Source: a virus | Length of the DNA stretch: 34,824 bases | Virus record (IMG/VR): IMGVR_UViG_3300010300_000046 | Location: 1-34,824 of that record | Reading direction: 5' to 3' (one strand) | Shown: positions 1 to 8,595 of the stretch, piece by piece | Layout: every line of letters begins with the position of its first letter | Position numbering within the stretch: position 1 is the stretch's first letter | Made by a program: the position numbers and the translations under genes | Notes under the pieces: generated by a model | What the model was told of the DNA's origin: nothing | Seen by the model: only the letters and a program-made list of their open reading frames with translations | The model's database searches: none

Positions 1-21
1 TCGTGTGCTTAGGGTTTTTTT

Positions 22-141
22 ATGGACTCAGACAAAAAACACCTGCAACAACAAGCAGACGCTTATTGTTTTGGTGCAAGTAACGCTCAATGGATTATAA
101 ATCCCTTTCGCAGTGCAGTAAAGCTATCATTCGTGCCATAA
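22..141 (+). CDS. possible 39-aa ORF on the opposite strand (doubtful)
   Basis: An ATG at 22 opens 39 codons ending in TAA at 139-141. AGGG lies seven bases before the ATG, a plausible ribosome site. The peptide (MDSDKKHLQQQ..., ending SFVP) has ordinary composition but matches no family I know. It would be the only plus-strand gene in the window, and it sits in a segment rich in hairpins and short repeats that looks like non-coding genome-end DNA. It may be chance. Confidence 0.15.
   Translation: MDSDKKHLQQQADAYCFGASNAQWIINPFRSAVKLSFVP
47..70. repeat. imperfect inverted repeat (hairpin) near the left edge
   Basis: AACAACAAGC (47-56) and GCTTATTGTT (61-70) form a ten-pair stem with one mismatch around a four-base loop. 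In minus-strand RNA the mismatch is a U-G wobble. CACC (40-43) and GGTG (73-76) could extend it after a bulge. Minus-strand RNA then reads into a run of six T residues about seven bases further on, so it might be a weak second terminator. Its role is unknown. Confidence 0.35.
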
Positions 142-167
142 AGTGCCTAAAAAGTGCCATAAAAAAA
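133..167. repeat. three short tandem repeats, possible genome-end array
   Basis: GTGCCATAAA (133-142), GTGCCTAAAAA (143-153) and GTGCCATAAA (154-163, running into more A) stand in tandem. T7 carries arrays of CCTAAAG-type repeats just inside its terminal repeats. The position here, past the terminase at the end of the late genes, is the same. That this marks a genome end is inference, since no terminal redundancy can be tested within the window. Confidence 0.45.
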
Positions 168-201
168 GACCTATGGGGGAAACGACAGTAATCCTATACG
201 T

Positions 202-250
202 AAAAAGGGTCTCACATTTTTGCACTAAAATAGCTCCAATGTGAGACCCT
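202..250 (-). terminator. rho-independent terminator at the end of the late genes
   Basis: AGGGTCTCACATT (206-218) and AATGTGAGACCCT (238-250) are a perfect 13-bp inverted repeat with a 19-base loop. Read on the minus strand, the stem is followed directly by a run of T (A202-A206 on the plus strand). It lies 70 bases past the stop of the 82-aa gene and would end late transcription, in the position of a terminator after the last T7-like gene. Confidence 0.8.
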
Positions 251-319
251 ACTGATTAACACATATTACACACGAAAAGTTAAAAAGTATCGCCATAGTA
301 GGTGGCTCTAGGTGGTTTG

Positions 320-568
320 TCAAGAGTCATCGTCGACTTCGTCCTCTTCTTCGTCCTCCCATACAATTTCTAGGTCATTTGAGGGATCAGCTAGTAGATG
401 TTTATCAACTAACGTTGTTGCTGTCCTTAACATACCAAGAGCAGTTAAACTATTGTCATATTCGATACGCACTGAGTGTGGTTCATCGTTTACACATATA
501 ACATAGTGTTCAAAATGCTCTCCAAGTATTGCAGACGCTCTATCGAGAGGTGTCATTGGGTCTTCCAT
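320..568 (-). CDS. acidic 82-aa protein of unknown function downstream of terminase
   Basis: The product is 82 aa and ends in a very acidic tail (residues 68-82 are nearly all Asp/Glu). The first half (MEDPMTPLDRASAILGEHF) looks like a small globular protein of a type found in marine podophages, but I know no function. It is the last gene of the late unit, 225 bp after the large terminase, where T7 has gene 19.5, to which it shows no similarity. Unlike most genes here it has its own sigma70-like promoter (582-610), which would give a nearly leaderless mRNA. There is no Shine-Dalgarno. It could therefore be expressed early by host polymerase. The start ATG at 568 is the only sensible one. Confidence 0.75.
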   Translation of the reverse strand: MEDPMTPLDRASAILGEHFEHYVICVNDEPHSVRIEYDNSLTALGMLRTATTLVDKHLLADPSNDLEIVWEDEEEDEVDDDS

Positions 569-793
569 AGTTCACTTATAGTGTATAAAGAGGTGTGACC
601 TTGGTGTCAACACTAATATGACGACTACTACTATTATATTATATAAAACTTAGAGTACTCTTAGTGTATCACTTAGTGATCACCCATATTAGTCCCTAAT
701 TTTTTGTTATTACTTACTGTGCCTTATTCTTACACTTGGCGTTATATTGACGTATACGACGTCGTAGTGGTCAAATGGGGTATAGGTATCAGA
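569..793. other. 225-bp intergenic region with short repeats after terL
   Basis: No gene is seen. It contains the palindrome AGAGTACTCT (652-661), two direct repeats CTTAGTGTATCAC (660-672) and CTTAGTGATCAC (672-683), a related CACTTATAGTGTA (573-585), and a 12-bp palindrome TACGACGTCGTA. A copy of CATATTAGTCCCTAA (685-699) also occurs before the 3TM holin; on the minus strand it gives an AGGG site and an ATG that stops after four codons. The repeats could be operators for the adjacent promoter. Confidence 0.5.
582..610 (-). promoter_or_regulatory. sigma70-like promoter for the 82-aa gene
   Basis: On the minus strand TTGACA (610-605, all six consensus bases) and TATACA (587-582, four of six) are separated by exactly 17 bases. 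The -10 box ends 13 bases before the ATG at 568, leaving a leader of only about six bases. This is the only well-formed host-type promoter I found, and it is unusual next to the terminase rather than in the early region. Confidence 0.45.
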
Positions 794-2461
794 TTACCAC
801 GTAAAGACGTTTCTAGACCCCTTTTTGTTACGATAATAGCTATCCTCGAACTTTTGTAGTTCTTCTCTGAGTACGTCCTCTTTTCTATCGCTTATACGCC
901 TGTCAGCATCTTGTGCCATTTGTTGTGTCCAATAGTTGACAGCAATAGCTAGAGCATCTAGCCTGTCATCATGACTAATAGACCCCCTAGTGGAAGTGAG
1001 ACGGCTCATTTGGTAAAACAGTTGATATCTGAGTTGAGACTCTTGGGGGTAACCTTGGGCAGATTCGAAGTCACTCTTGATCACCTTAGGATCTATAATA
1101 AGGCGATGAGCGTTCATCACGGGTTCAAGGGTGTCGATAATTCGTTTTTCCTTTTGGGTGTTGTGACGCACCTCACTAATAGTTATTGGATGGATCTTTG
1201 TCAGCACCGGCTTAAATATCTCAGAGAACATCCCATCGCCAAAGTTGGATTCTACGACGATCTCGTTAACATTGAACTTGTGGGCTTTTATCGCCAAAGC
1301 CTTTAGGACTTCTTCTGAGTAACCTCCTTGCATTCCTCCGGCATCGACGACGTAAAGGTAACCGTTGAGCATCTTTATTATAGCCCAAGCTGTTTCATCC
1401 TTACCTCGTCCCGATGGGTCAATCGACATAACACACCCTGTGTACGGAATGTGCTCTCCTACTAGCTTTAGAGGTTGGTGGTATCTATCTGTAGAGAAAC
1501 CCACATTGGGCACGCTACCATCCCACGCTAAATCCTTACTGTGAGCCCACACGACTTTCTCGGGGGCTAACTCGGGGTCTATATCCATTACTACAAGGTC
1601 TGTTAGTTTCAACGGATAGCGATCTAAATCAGAACGCTTGGTGTTCAACATAAACTGCATAGCGAACCCCGAGCGACCATAGGAGATCTCACGTTCGTCG
1701 AGGTCGATGTCACTAAACCTAACAGGCTCAGTAGACCTCCCGTGTTTATCCAAGTCCACACAAAGGGCACTCACAGCCCCGTTATACTGTGTTTCATTGT
1801 CTGTTTGACTAATGTACCTTGCAGGCCATATCCTAGCGATATAGTCCCGTTGTTGTAATATGTTATATATGCTATCCTCTGTCTGAGGTGTTCCCAAGAA
1901 GATAATCTTAGAGTCATCTAGTGGTTTTAGAATAGCGTCAAATTCTTTTACTTGTTCACCTAGCTTCCATCTCATACCGTGAGTAGCCGAGTTACTTGGT
2001 ACTTCGATGTCATCGGCAACGATAATATCAGCACGTGACCCTGTAAGTTGGCTAGTGACCCCTAGTGACTTAACAGAAGGGGCGTGAGATGCCGGGGCAG
2101 GCCCGACGTCGAACGATATCTTAGAAAATCGTTGTTGCTGAGATGGTATTAGGTGTTGTAATATGGGCATCTCGTGTATCAGACGCAATGTAAAGGTACT
2201 AAAGTCGTCTGAACGTGTTTTTGAGGCTGATACAACAAGTATATTCTTACTTGGATCAAGAAATAGTTGGTGTACGACGTACGAAGAACAAATCCAAGAC
2301 TTACCAACACCACGAAACCCTTCGATAATAGATCTCTTAGGGCCATTCTGCATAAAATCAGCGATCTCATACTGAATGTCAGTTGGTTTCGGAAGGTTTA
2401 GGTGCTTCCACGTTGCAAAAAGGAAGTTCCTAAAGTCCCGGAGCTGTTCCGGTATTTTCAT
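794..2461 (-). CDS. terL: large terminase, T7 gp19-like
   Basis: ATP-driven DNA packaging motor and nuclease that cuts concatemers and fills proheads through the portal. It is 555 aa (T7 gp19 is 586) and clearly collinear with gp19. The N-terminal ATPase has Walker A FRGVGKS (49-55), a Walker B region IIVADD (146-151) and the gp19-like stretch QLTGSRADII near 138-147. The C-terminal RNase H-like nuclease has D348 in SIDPSGRGKDET, E404 in ESNFGDGMF, and HDDRLDA (497-503). The C-terminus ends FTW, as T7 ends in a Trp. The start is fixed by the preceding HNH stop: TAA is followed directly by ATG. It would act with the small terminase just upstream. Confidence 0.97.
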   Translation of the reverse strand: MKIPEQLRDFRNFLFATWKHLNLPKPTDIQYEIADFMQNGPKRSIIEGFRGVGKSWICSSYVVHQLFLDPSKNILVVSASKTRSDDFSTFTLRLIHEMPILQHLIPSQQQRFSKISFDVGPAPASHAPSVKSLGVTSQLTGSRADIIVADDIEVPSNSATHGMRWKLGEQVKEFDAILKPLDDSKIIFLGTPQTEDSIYNILQQRDYIARIWPARYISQTDNETQYNGAVSALCVDLDKHGRSTEPVRFSDIDLDEREISYGRSGFAMQFMLNTKRSDLDRYPLKLTDLVVMDIDPELAPEKVVWAHSKDLAWDGSVPNVGFSTDRYHQPLKLVGEHIPYTGCVMSIDPSGRGKDETAWAIIKMLNGYLYVVDAGGMQGGYSEEVLKALAIKAHKFNVNEIVVESNFGDGMFSEIFKPVLTKIHPITISEVRHNTQKEKRIIDTLEPVMNAHRLIIDPKVIKSDFESAQGYPQESQLRYQLFYQMSRLTSTRGSISHDDRLDALAIAVNYWTQQMAQDADRRISDRKEDVLREELQKFEDSYYRNKKGSRNVFTW

Positions 2462-2686
2462 TTATGTGTTTCTTGAGCGATTAGCTTTTTTAGATGATAT
2501 TCTAAGATTTTCACGCCTATTGTTATAGGGGTTTCTGTCCTTATGGTCAATATCTTTTCCTGCGAGGGCACTTTTGCCCTTCTCACGGGTCATCATACGA
2601 CGTGCTTTGTTTCTTTGAGCACGACGTTTCTTTTGTTTTTCAGTCCCGTGGTAATCTCTGTATTCTTTTTTGTAGTTACGATCCAC
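2462..2686 (-). CDS. small HNH endonuclease-like protein
   Basis: A 74-aa basic protein with an HNH signature DIDHKDRNPYNNRRENLR (positions about 45-62): the DH pair, the central Asn and the final N-R-x-x-N-L-R match the beta-beta-alpha metal nuclease fold. The first 40 residues are Lys/Arg-rich. It probably starts at GTG (2686), overlapping the small terminase by 11 bases, and its TAA touches the terminase ATG. HNH proteins next to terminases can be packaging cofactors in other phages; that role here is inference. A free homing nuclease is the alternative. Confidence 0.75.
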   Translation of the reverse strand: MDRNYKKEYRDYHGTEKQKKRRAQRNKARRMMTREKGKSALAGKDIDHKDRNPYNNRRENLRISSKKANRSRNT

Positions 2687-2906
2687 TTATTCGGATGGGT
2701 TCTGAGTCGTCGTCAAATGGTAAAGAGCTTACTAACTCTTTCATAGGCGAGTCGTCGGTTACTGTTGCTTGAACTCCGTTGTCCTTTAAGAGTTGTCGTG
2801 CTACGCTAAGTTCAGAAGCTGTTGCTTCACCACTTTTAATCTTTTCGACGAGTACATCGATAAGGTTATCTTGTAGCAAATGGAGTTTTAATGATGGGTC
2901 AGCCAT
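2676..2906 (-). CDS. terS: small terminase subunit, T7 gp18 position
   Basis: A 76-aa, mostly helical, acidic-tailed protein (N-terminal helices to about residue 45, tail DDDSEPIRISGS). The small terminase recognises phage DNA and loads it on the large subunit. The assignment rests on size (T7 gp18 is 89 aa), composition and position between the holin candidate and terL, exactly as in T7 (17.5-18-19). No direct gp18 motif can be claimed by eye. Its start follows the holin stop by two bases (TAATTATG). Confidence 0.75.
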   Translation of the reverse strand: MADPSLKLHLLQDNLIDVLVEKIKSGEATASELSVARQLLKDNGVQATVTDDSPMKELVSSLPFDDDSEPIRISGS

Positions 2907-2908
2907 AA

Positions 2909-3088
2909 TTATTTCTTTCTAGGACAATCCTTGGCGTCACATTGTAACTCTTTGTATATCTTGATTCCAAGATAACCTAGAGTGGCAAGTCCAACAAGGA
3001 TCGCTACTAATGTATTTAAGTTGCCTAGTGTTATTGCACCGATAAAACCGGATACACCAATAGCAGATGGTAGATGTTGAGAGTTCAT
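2909..3088 (-). CDS. small membrane protein, candidate class II-like holin (T7 gp17.5 position)
   Basis: A 59-codon gene filling the gap between internal virion protein D and the small terminase. The peptide begins MNSQHLPSAIGVSGFIGAIT and has hydrophobic stretches at about 8-22 and 27-42 separated by a short polar turn, then a basic, Cys-containing tail (KELQCDAKDCPRKK). The size, hydrophobicity and charged tail are holin-like, and T7 places its holin gene 17.5 at this point. It starts at the TAATATG heptamer with the upstream stop and ends two bases before terS. The role is inferred from position and topology. Confidence 0.7.
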   Translation of the reverse strand: MNSQHLPSAIGVSGFIGAITLGNLNTLVAILVGLATLGYLGIKIYKELQCDAKDCPRKK

Positions 3089-3089
3089 A

Positions 3090-6000
3090 TTATATTATTT
3101 GGTTACGACGAGTTAATAATTCGTCTATTTCTTTAGCTAATTCGGGAAACTCTTTCAATAGTTCAGACTTAGCAAATTTACGGTAACGATTAATTACCTT
3201 TTGCATACGTTTAACTCTTGGAGGTTGTATTCCTAAATTTAACTCTTGGTCATTACCTGCTTCCATACTTCTATAGTCACGGGATTTGACCACGCGTTCA
3301 AGTTCTTGACGTAGTGTACGTCCGTCCATTTTTACAGAACCGGTTAGCTCTTGAAGTCTATCGTAAGCTGTTTGTTCCTTTTCATTTCTGTACTGACGTA
3401 AGTCAAAAGTATTCATAAGTTTTGATTTAGGTAAACTGAACCCTTTGTTCAATCTACCAATCTCTTGGTCTAACACGTTGTCAGAGGCTGTTCTTGTGTA
3501 TGAAGGAAATACTAGACTACCACCCATTGGTAAGTTTTCTAATAATACCTTTTCACCTAAGACATTACGTTTAGGCATCAAAGAGTCAGTACCGGGGATA
3601 CGTTTAAGAATACGATCCATTACAGTACGAGCATCTTTGATTTCTCTAAATTGATTTATGTTACCTAACTGTGGTACATATCCGGGAATAAAGCCTGCAC
3701 CAATGTCACCTACAAGTTTAGTTGTACCGGTCATAGGATTCTCTAAGAGAGCCATAACGTTATCCACACCTTGTAAGAATGACTTATTCGCAACGTTATT
3801 CACAAATGATAAAGCGACAATACCCATACCATATTCAAAGTCTTGGTCGTCGATGTCTGAGTAATATTGAGCTTCAGCCATATCAACATACAAACCTAAG
3901 ACTGTAGAAAACGGATCAAGTTTGTTATAACTATAATACTTGTCTCCTACTTTAATTGAGTATGGTTGCCAACCTGCTTGTTGTAATGCTCGTTTACGAT
4001 CAGTATCTCTTGGCCCTGCTCCTGTAATAACACCCATAGTGGTCGCTTGGCTTGCGTACCAAATACCTGTACCAACAAGACCAACAGAGGTTGTTAGTTT
4101 ACCATAGGCATTGGCTCTAGCTACAGGATCAATATTCTTAGCTGTTAGAGCAGACTTCATATCTGATTGAATGCCCATAAATCTACCAATAAGTCGAGCT
4201 CCATCCATACCGGCACTTCTAATATCACGAGATATAACAGTACGATCCAAAGCAAACTTCAAGATGTTTGTAGGTGTACGAACGAACGGTATAATAAATC
4301 CAAGAGGTTTAGTAACAGGGTCAGCTTTTAGTTGATTGATACTTTGAGACAAACGTCCTAAGACACTTGTTTCATCTAAATCAGATGTAAATGTATTCTG
4401 TTTAGCAAACTCAAGAGCTTCTTCAGCTAACTTAGAACGATCACTATCGGGGTCAACTTTATAGCTGTCGTAATCATCAGCAACTCGACCACTCTTAGCT
4501 CCACCACGATTACTGATGTATGTTTGGTATTCTCTTTCAGCTTCAAGAGGTGTCATTTCTCCACTTTCAACTTTAGGTGCAATCTCGGTGTTGTAGTAGT
4601 TCATATCTACGTTCTCTTGATTGTAAGCTCTTCCTTTATCTAAGATACCATCTAAGCCTTCTTTAACGTGACGTCCTAATGCTTCACCACTTTTACCTGC
4701 TTGAATACCTTCCATAGCTAATTTCATCTTAGCGTAGTAACGATAATTAAGTTGTTTAAATAATTCGTCACCTGCACCAAGAGCTTTACCCGGAAGTCTA
4801 GCATACTTACCAAAGCCGTTAATTATAGACGACGTCAACGTACCTGCTTCAGCTATATGTATTGGTGTCTTCTCTAACATTGCATTAACATTAGATGCAC
4901 TGATTTTAGGTACTTCTAAATAGTTGTCATCAAAAGCTCTACTACCTTGTGTCAGCTGAGCTCCTTCTTTAAATGTACGAGAAGCAACCTTAAGTGCATC
5001 TCTGTACATATCAAATGATAAGATTGCTCCAACACTAGCTCTTAACATAGGCATATTACCTGTAAGTGCTGAGCCTGCAACCATCTCACTTGCTCGTACA
5101 GCAAAGGTAAGACTGTTACCTAGTAAGTTGACTATCTGTGTTGTAGGGCCAAACAATAAAGAGTTTGTCCAATACTCAAGAGTCATATCTAACATACGTG
5201 ACCCGTGAATACCTTTTGCAAGTTTAGACATTGCACCTACTTTGATTTGTTCTTTAATCTTACCATCAGCAAGGTGGTCAACATTAGTAGCATCAGCTAC
5301 CTCTTGAACAAGGTCTATGTATTTCTTTTGAGATGACTTCTGATTAAGATAACGAGCTTGTCCTTCTTCAGACTTATTACGTGTACCTACGTCACGATTA
5401 TTAGAGTTACCATCAATGATCTTCTTGTGTACTTCTCTTAGTTGTCCTTTACCTTGTAGCAGACCACGACGTTGTACTAACGACAAAGCTACTTCACGAC
5501 CATACAACTGCCACATCTTACCAACTTCATACAATCTATCTAAGTCTTCCAAGAAAGCTACTCTGTCGCCATCTGTAACCTTAGACATATTCTGTGATTG
5601 GTATATCGCTGTTTTCTGTAAGCGAATAGCAAGTGTATCCATAGTCATCTTAATAGCTGTTTGTTCAGCTCTAAAGTTTTCCATAGCATCTGCGTTGCCT
5701 TTAAGTTGAGTCATTAAAGTTTCGTACTGACCACGATCACCACCAAAGGCATCAATAAGCTCTTCATTTGTACTACTTAACTCTTCAAGTGTCGTAGGCT
5801 TAGGTGGTGTAGTATCTTTAATATGATCAACAAGCTGACGCATAACAATAGCCATACCGGATGATGATGAAACATATCCAAGCATTTTGTTTAGTGTTTC
5901 GTTAGTTGCTCTAACATTATCACCACCAAACTTTTCTTTTGCTACTTTATTTGCTTGTTCAGTAAATGTACCTCCTTCACCAAAGATGTTGTCGTACTCA

Positions 6001-8594
6001 CCGTCATTCAAACCAAGGTGTTCCCTATGATACGCTTTGCTTTCTGCATCCATTGTAGATCTTGCATATTTAAACTCTGCGTCACCAATGTTAATACCTT
6101 GTGCTTGAGCTATATCGTAAATCTGAAACCCGTCTTCAACACTACCGAAATCTTCGATTAGTTGTCGTTCAAATTGTGCTTCTCTTGCAAGTCTTTCACT
6201 TGTAGATGCTCCACGGTATGGATCTAAACCACTTGTATCTTCAAACACACGAGTGTCTAAAGATGTATCTCTTTGTAAATCTACTTCTTCAACGTCAACA
6301 CCTATCTCTTTACCTAACTTACGTCTATTCTTTGACGAAGTTGGGTCTCGTTGCATTGATAACTTATCGTCTATTAACTTGTTTAGTTTAATATTAAATT
6401 CTGTATCAAGTATTAACATCTGTTGTTTTAGTTGCTTAGGATGTCTACGACCATACTCAAGTAGTACTCGACGCATATAAGGAGCAGGCAAATCAGAGTC
6501 AAGAATTTTCTTTATCTCCTCAAACCGTTTAGGTGCTTCTTTCTTTAATGACCTAATTGAAGTTTTTACTTTTGCAACTGACTGTTTACTTAAAGTGGCA
6601 ATACCTTTCTTAGCTTTTTCAACAAACTGTTCAGCAACAGGTTCTAAATTACGTTCAGTAACAGCCGTACGTTTTACTTGAGCTACAGGTTGCTTTGGTG
6701 CTTCTAACTTACCCTCGAGATAATCTTGGTACTGCTCCGGAGTCATTTTAGGCAGGTTTTCTTCTTCTTTACGTGCTAATTCATCAATATCATCGTCTTC
6801 AAAACGTTGAGGTAATGTATCTGTGCGTACAGCCTCTTCATCAATACCTTTTACAGCTCTTTCGATTTCAGTATCTTTTGTAATTTGTTCTCTAACATCT
6901 ACAAGTTTCTGCATATCTTCAGCCTTGAGTGTTTGAAACCCTTCTCCAAAGTATTCGTCGACGTTGTCACCCCCACGTAAGATACTATTAAGTTCGCTGT
7001 TAACACGTTGAGAGCTTCTTGAATAAGTTGTCATTTCGACATCTTGATCTTTCATTGTAGCGTGGATGTCACTAAGAATACTCTTAAAGTCTGTATTGTA
7101 GTTCTGTGGAATACCTAAAAGCTGTTGTATGTATCCAACAATCTTTTGGTATACACTACGAGATTGCTGTCTACTACCGTATAGTTTCCTTAAAAATCCT
7201 GTATTTGACCAAGACTCAGCCACAAACTCGTGTAAACTAGAAAGACCATAAGTGTCTTGACCTGCTAGACGACGCATTTTAATGCTTTCAATTAACTGAT
7301 CGGGTGAGTCTAAGAATTTACGACTACGACCTTCTAATACAGCATCAAGATAAGAGTTAGCTAAGCCTTTAAGTGGGTTAGAATCCTCTAAACCATCAGC
7401 TATTTTACTAAGACTTTTTAAATACTGTGCATAGTTAACGCCTTTCTCTTTTAAATCTTTAGTAGTAACAATATCTACAGTATTTAAACCAAATGTATCA
7501 TCAATCTTCTTAGCTGTTACTGCGTGCATTGCTTCGTGTAAGAAGTACTTTTCAGTTTGAGTATCTTCAACAAGTTTCTCTGCACCTCTACGCTCTGCAA
7601 CTGTAACACTTCTAGTGTCGGGAAAGAAGGTAGCTCCTGCTTTACCTTTTAAGTCTCTAAAGCCATTAAACTGAGTTGTCTTCAACGACATCTCTGCATT
7701 CTCATACAGATGTCGGAACATAGGAGCGTATAAACTACTTTTACCTTCTTCAGAGTTTAGATAACGTCCTATTATAGAATGTAAATCGATTTGATTCTCT
7801 TCAATACCCTTATCAATTTGAGTTTGAAAGTCATTACGTAACCATTTATTGAAAGCAACTCCGGTTTGGATGTCCTTGTCAATCATTGAAAACTTATCAC
7901 TTTCAGCTAAAAATTCATCAAATATCTTAGCAAGGCCCTCAGCGTCATTATTTTCTTTAGCTTCTTTACCTTTCTTAATGTACTTAACACCGGTCATAAA
8001 CGAACCTGCAAGTCCTCGTACACCACCTTCAATTAGTAAACCTTCAAGAACATTCTTTAAACGTCCTTCGATTTGTCCGTCTTCGTCTTTATTAGAAAGA
8101 AACTCATTAACAGGGTTAGCTAAAGGTGTACCTTGAACTAAGTCAGATAAACGATCTTCTTGACCATCAAATACTGTAAAGTCAGTAATCATACCCGAAG
8201 TTATGTCACTTGCTATCTTACGTTGTTTACCTGCTAAAGCGATTTTAGGGTTTTTCATACCTGCTTTAGCGTAACGAGATACTTGACCTATTTTGCCTAT
8301 TTGTCCGGCAATAGGAATAAATCCTGTAGCAAAGTTAACAATACCCTCAGCTAAACCACCTACAGCAGTTTGTGAACGTCCTAAGACACGCTTATCATAA
8401 TCCGGTAAAGCATCAAAAGCTACGGTATCAGCAAGATTATAAACACCTTGAACTGCACCTTCTACACCTCTTGGTACAGACATTGCTAAATCAGCGAGTA
8501 AATTTGGTTTCTTTTCCTTTTTCTCAATGTCGGCTCTTGCCCCACCACGTGTTGCAGATGTAATTGTTGTTGATAACTGTGAGTAACTAGACAT
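3090..8594 (-). CDS. internal virion protein D, T7 gp16-like, with a zincin motif
   Basis: A very large ejection protein (1834 aa; T7 gp16 is 1318) that should form part of the inner core and be injected to make the periplasmic DNA channel. The assignment follows length and position as the last of the internal virion genes. Unlike T7 gp16, no lytic transglycosylase motif is evident near the N-terminus. Instead residues 350-357 read YFLHEAMH, a zinc protease HExxH motif, followed about 100 residues later by SLHEFVAE (453-460), a likely third ligand region. This pattern is seen in phage large polyvalent proteins. Near 1425-1445 the segment PLGFIIPFVRTPTNILKF is also typical of such proteins. 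Residues 500-760 are charged and probably coiled. The start shares TAATATG with the upstream stop. Confidence 0.88.
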   Translation of the reverse strand: MSSYSQLSTTITSATRGGARADIEKKEKKPNLLADLAMSVPRGVEGAVQGVYNLADTVAFDALPDYDKRVLGRSQTAVGGLAEGIVNFATGFIPIAGQIGKIGQVSRYAKAGMKNPKIALAGKQRKIASDITSGMITDFTVFDGQEDRLSDLVQGTPLANPVNEFLSNKDEDGQIEGRLKNVLEGLLIEGGVRGLAGSFMTGVKYIKKGKEAKENNDAEGLAKIFDEFLAESDKFSMIDKDIQTGVAFNKWLRNDFQTQIDKGIEENQIDLHSIIGRYLNSEEGKSSLYAPMFRHLYENAEMSLKTTQFNGFRDLKGKAGATFFPDTRSVTVAERRGAEKLVEDTQTEKYFLHEAMHAVTAKKIDDTFGLNTVDIVTTKDLKEKGVNYAQYLKSLSKIADGLEDSNPLKGLANSYLDAVLEGRSRKFLDSPDQLIESIKMRRLAGQDTYGLSSLHEFVAESWSNTGFLRKLYGSRQQSRSVYQKIVGYIQQLLGIPQNYNTDFKSILSDIHATMKDQDVEMTTYSRSSQRVNSELNSILRGGDNVDEYFGEGFQTLKAEDMQKLVDVREQITKDTEIERAVKGIDEEAVRTDTLPQRFEDDDIDELARKEEENLPKMTPEQYQDYLEGKLEAPKQPVAQVKRTAVTERNLEPVAEQFVEKAKKGIATLSKQSVAKVKTSIRSLKKEAPKRFEEIKKILDSDLPAPYMRRVLLEYGRRHPKQLKQQMLILDTEFNIKLNKLIDDKLSMQRDPTSSKNRRKLGKEIGVDVEEVDLQRDTSLDTRVFEDTSGLDPYRGASTSERLAREAQFERQLIEDFGSVEDGFQIYDIAQAQGINIGDAEFKYARSTMDAESKAYHREHLGLNDGEYDNIFGEGGTFTEQANKVAKEKFGGDNVRATNETLNKMLGYVSSSSGMAIVMRQLVDHIKDTTPPKPTTLEELSSTNEELIDAFGGDRGQYETLMTQLKGNADAMENFRAEQTAIKMTMDTLAIRLQKTAIYQSQNMSKVTDGDRVAFLEDLDRLYEVGKMWQLYGREVALSLVQRRGLLQGKGQLREVHKKIIDGNSNNRDVGTRNKSEEGQARYLNQKSSQKKYIDLVQEVADATNVDHLADGKIKEQIKVGAMSKLAKGIHGSRMLDMTLEYWTNSLLFGPTTQIVNLLGNSLTFAVRASEMVAGSALTGNMPMLRASVGAILSFDMYRDALKVASRTFKEGAQLTQGSRAFDDNYLEVPKISASNVNAMLEKTPIHIAEAGTLTSSIINGFGKYARLPGKALGAGDELFKQLNYRYYAKMKLAMEGIQAGKSGEALGRHVKEGLDGILDKGRAYNQENVDMNYYNTEIAPKVESGEMTPLEAEREYQTYISNRGGAKSGRVADDYDSYKVDPDSDRSKLAEEALEFAKQNTFTSDLDETSVLGRLSQSINQLKADPVTKPLGFIIPFVRTPTNILKFALDRTVISRDIRSAGMDGARLIGRFMGIQSDMKSALTAKNIDPVARANAYGKLTTSVGLVGTGIWYASQATTMGVITGAGPRDTDRKRALQQAGWQPYSIKVGDKYYSYNKLDPFSTVLGLYVDMAEAQYYSDIDDQDFEYGMGIVALSFVNNVANKSFLQGVDNVMALLENPMTGTTKLVGDIGAGFIPGYVPQLGNINQFREIKDARTVMDRILKRIPGTDSLMPKRNVLGEKVLLENLPMGGSLVFPSYTRTASDNVLDQEIGRLNKGFSLPKSKLMNTFDLRQYRNEKEQTAYDRLQELTGSVKMDGRTLRQELERVVKSRDYRSMEAGNDQELNLGIQPPRVKRMQKVINRYRKFAKSELLKEFPELAKEIDELLTRRNQII

Positions 8595-8595
8595 A

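Noticed and set aside
95-125. tRNA-like or attachment-site-like stretch (GGATTATAAATCCC)
   Set aside because: No cloverleaf can be formed around it and no integrase is seen in the window.
312-506. Plus-strand reading frame of 64 codons with a run of Ser
   Set aside because: It is antisense to the 82-aa gene; the Ser run is the complement of its Asp/Glu-rich tail.
971-1306. Plus-strand frame of 111 codons inside the large terminase
   Set aside because: It lies wholly antisense to conserved terL sequence and has no family features.
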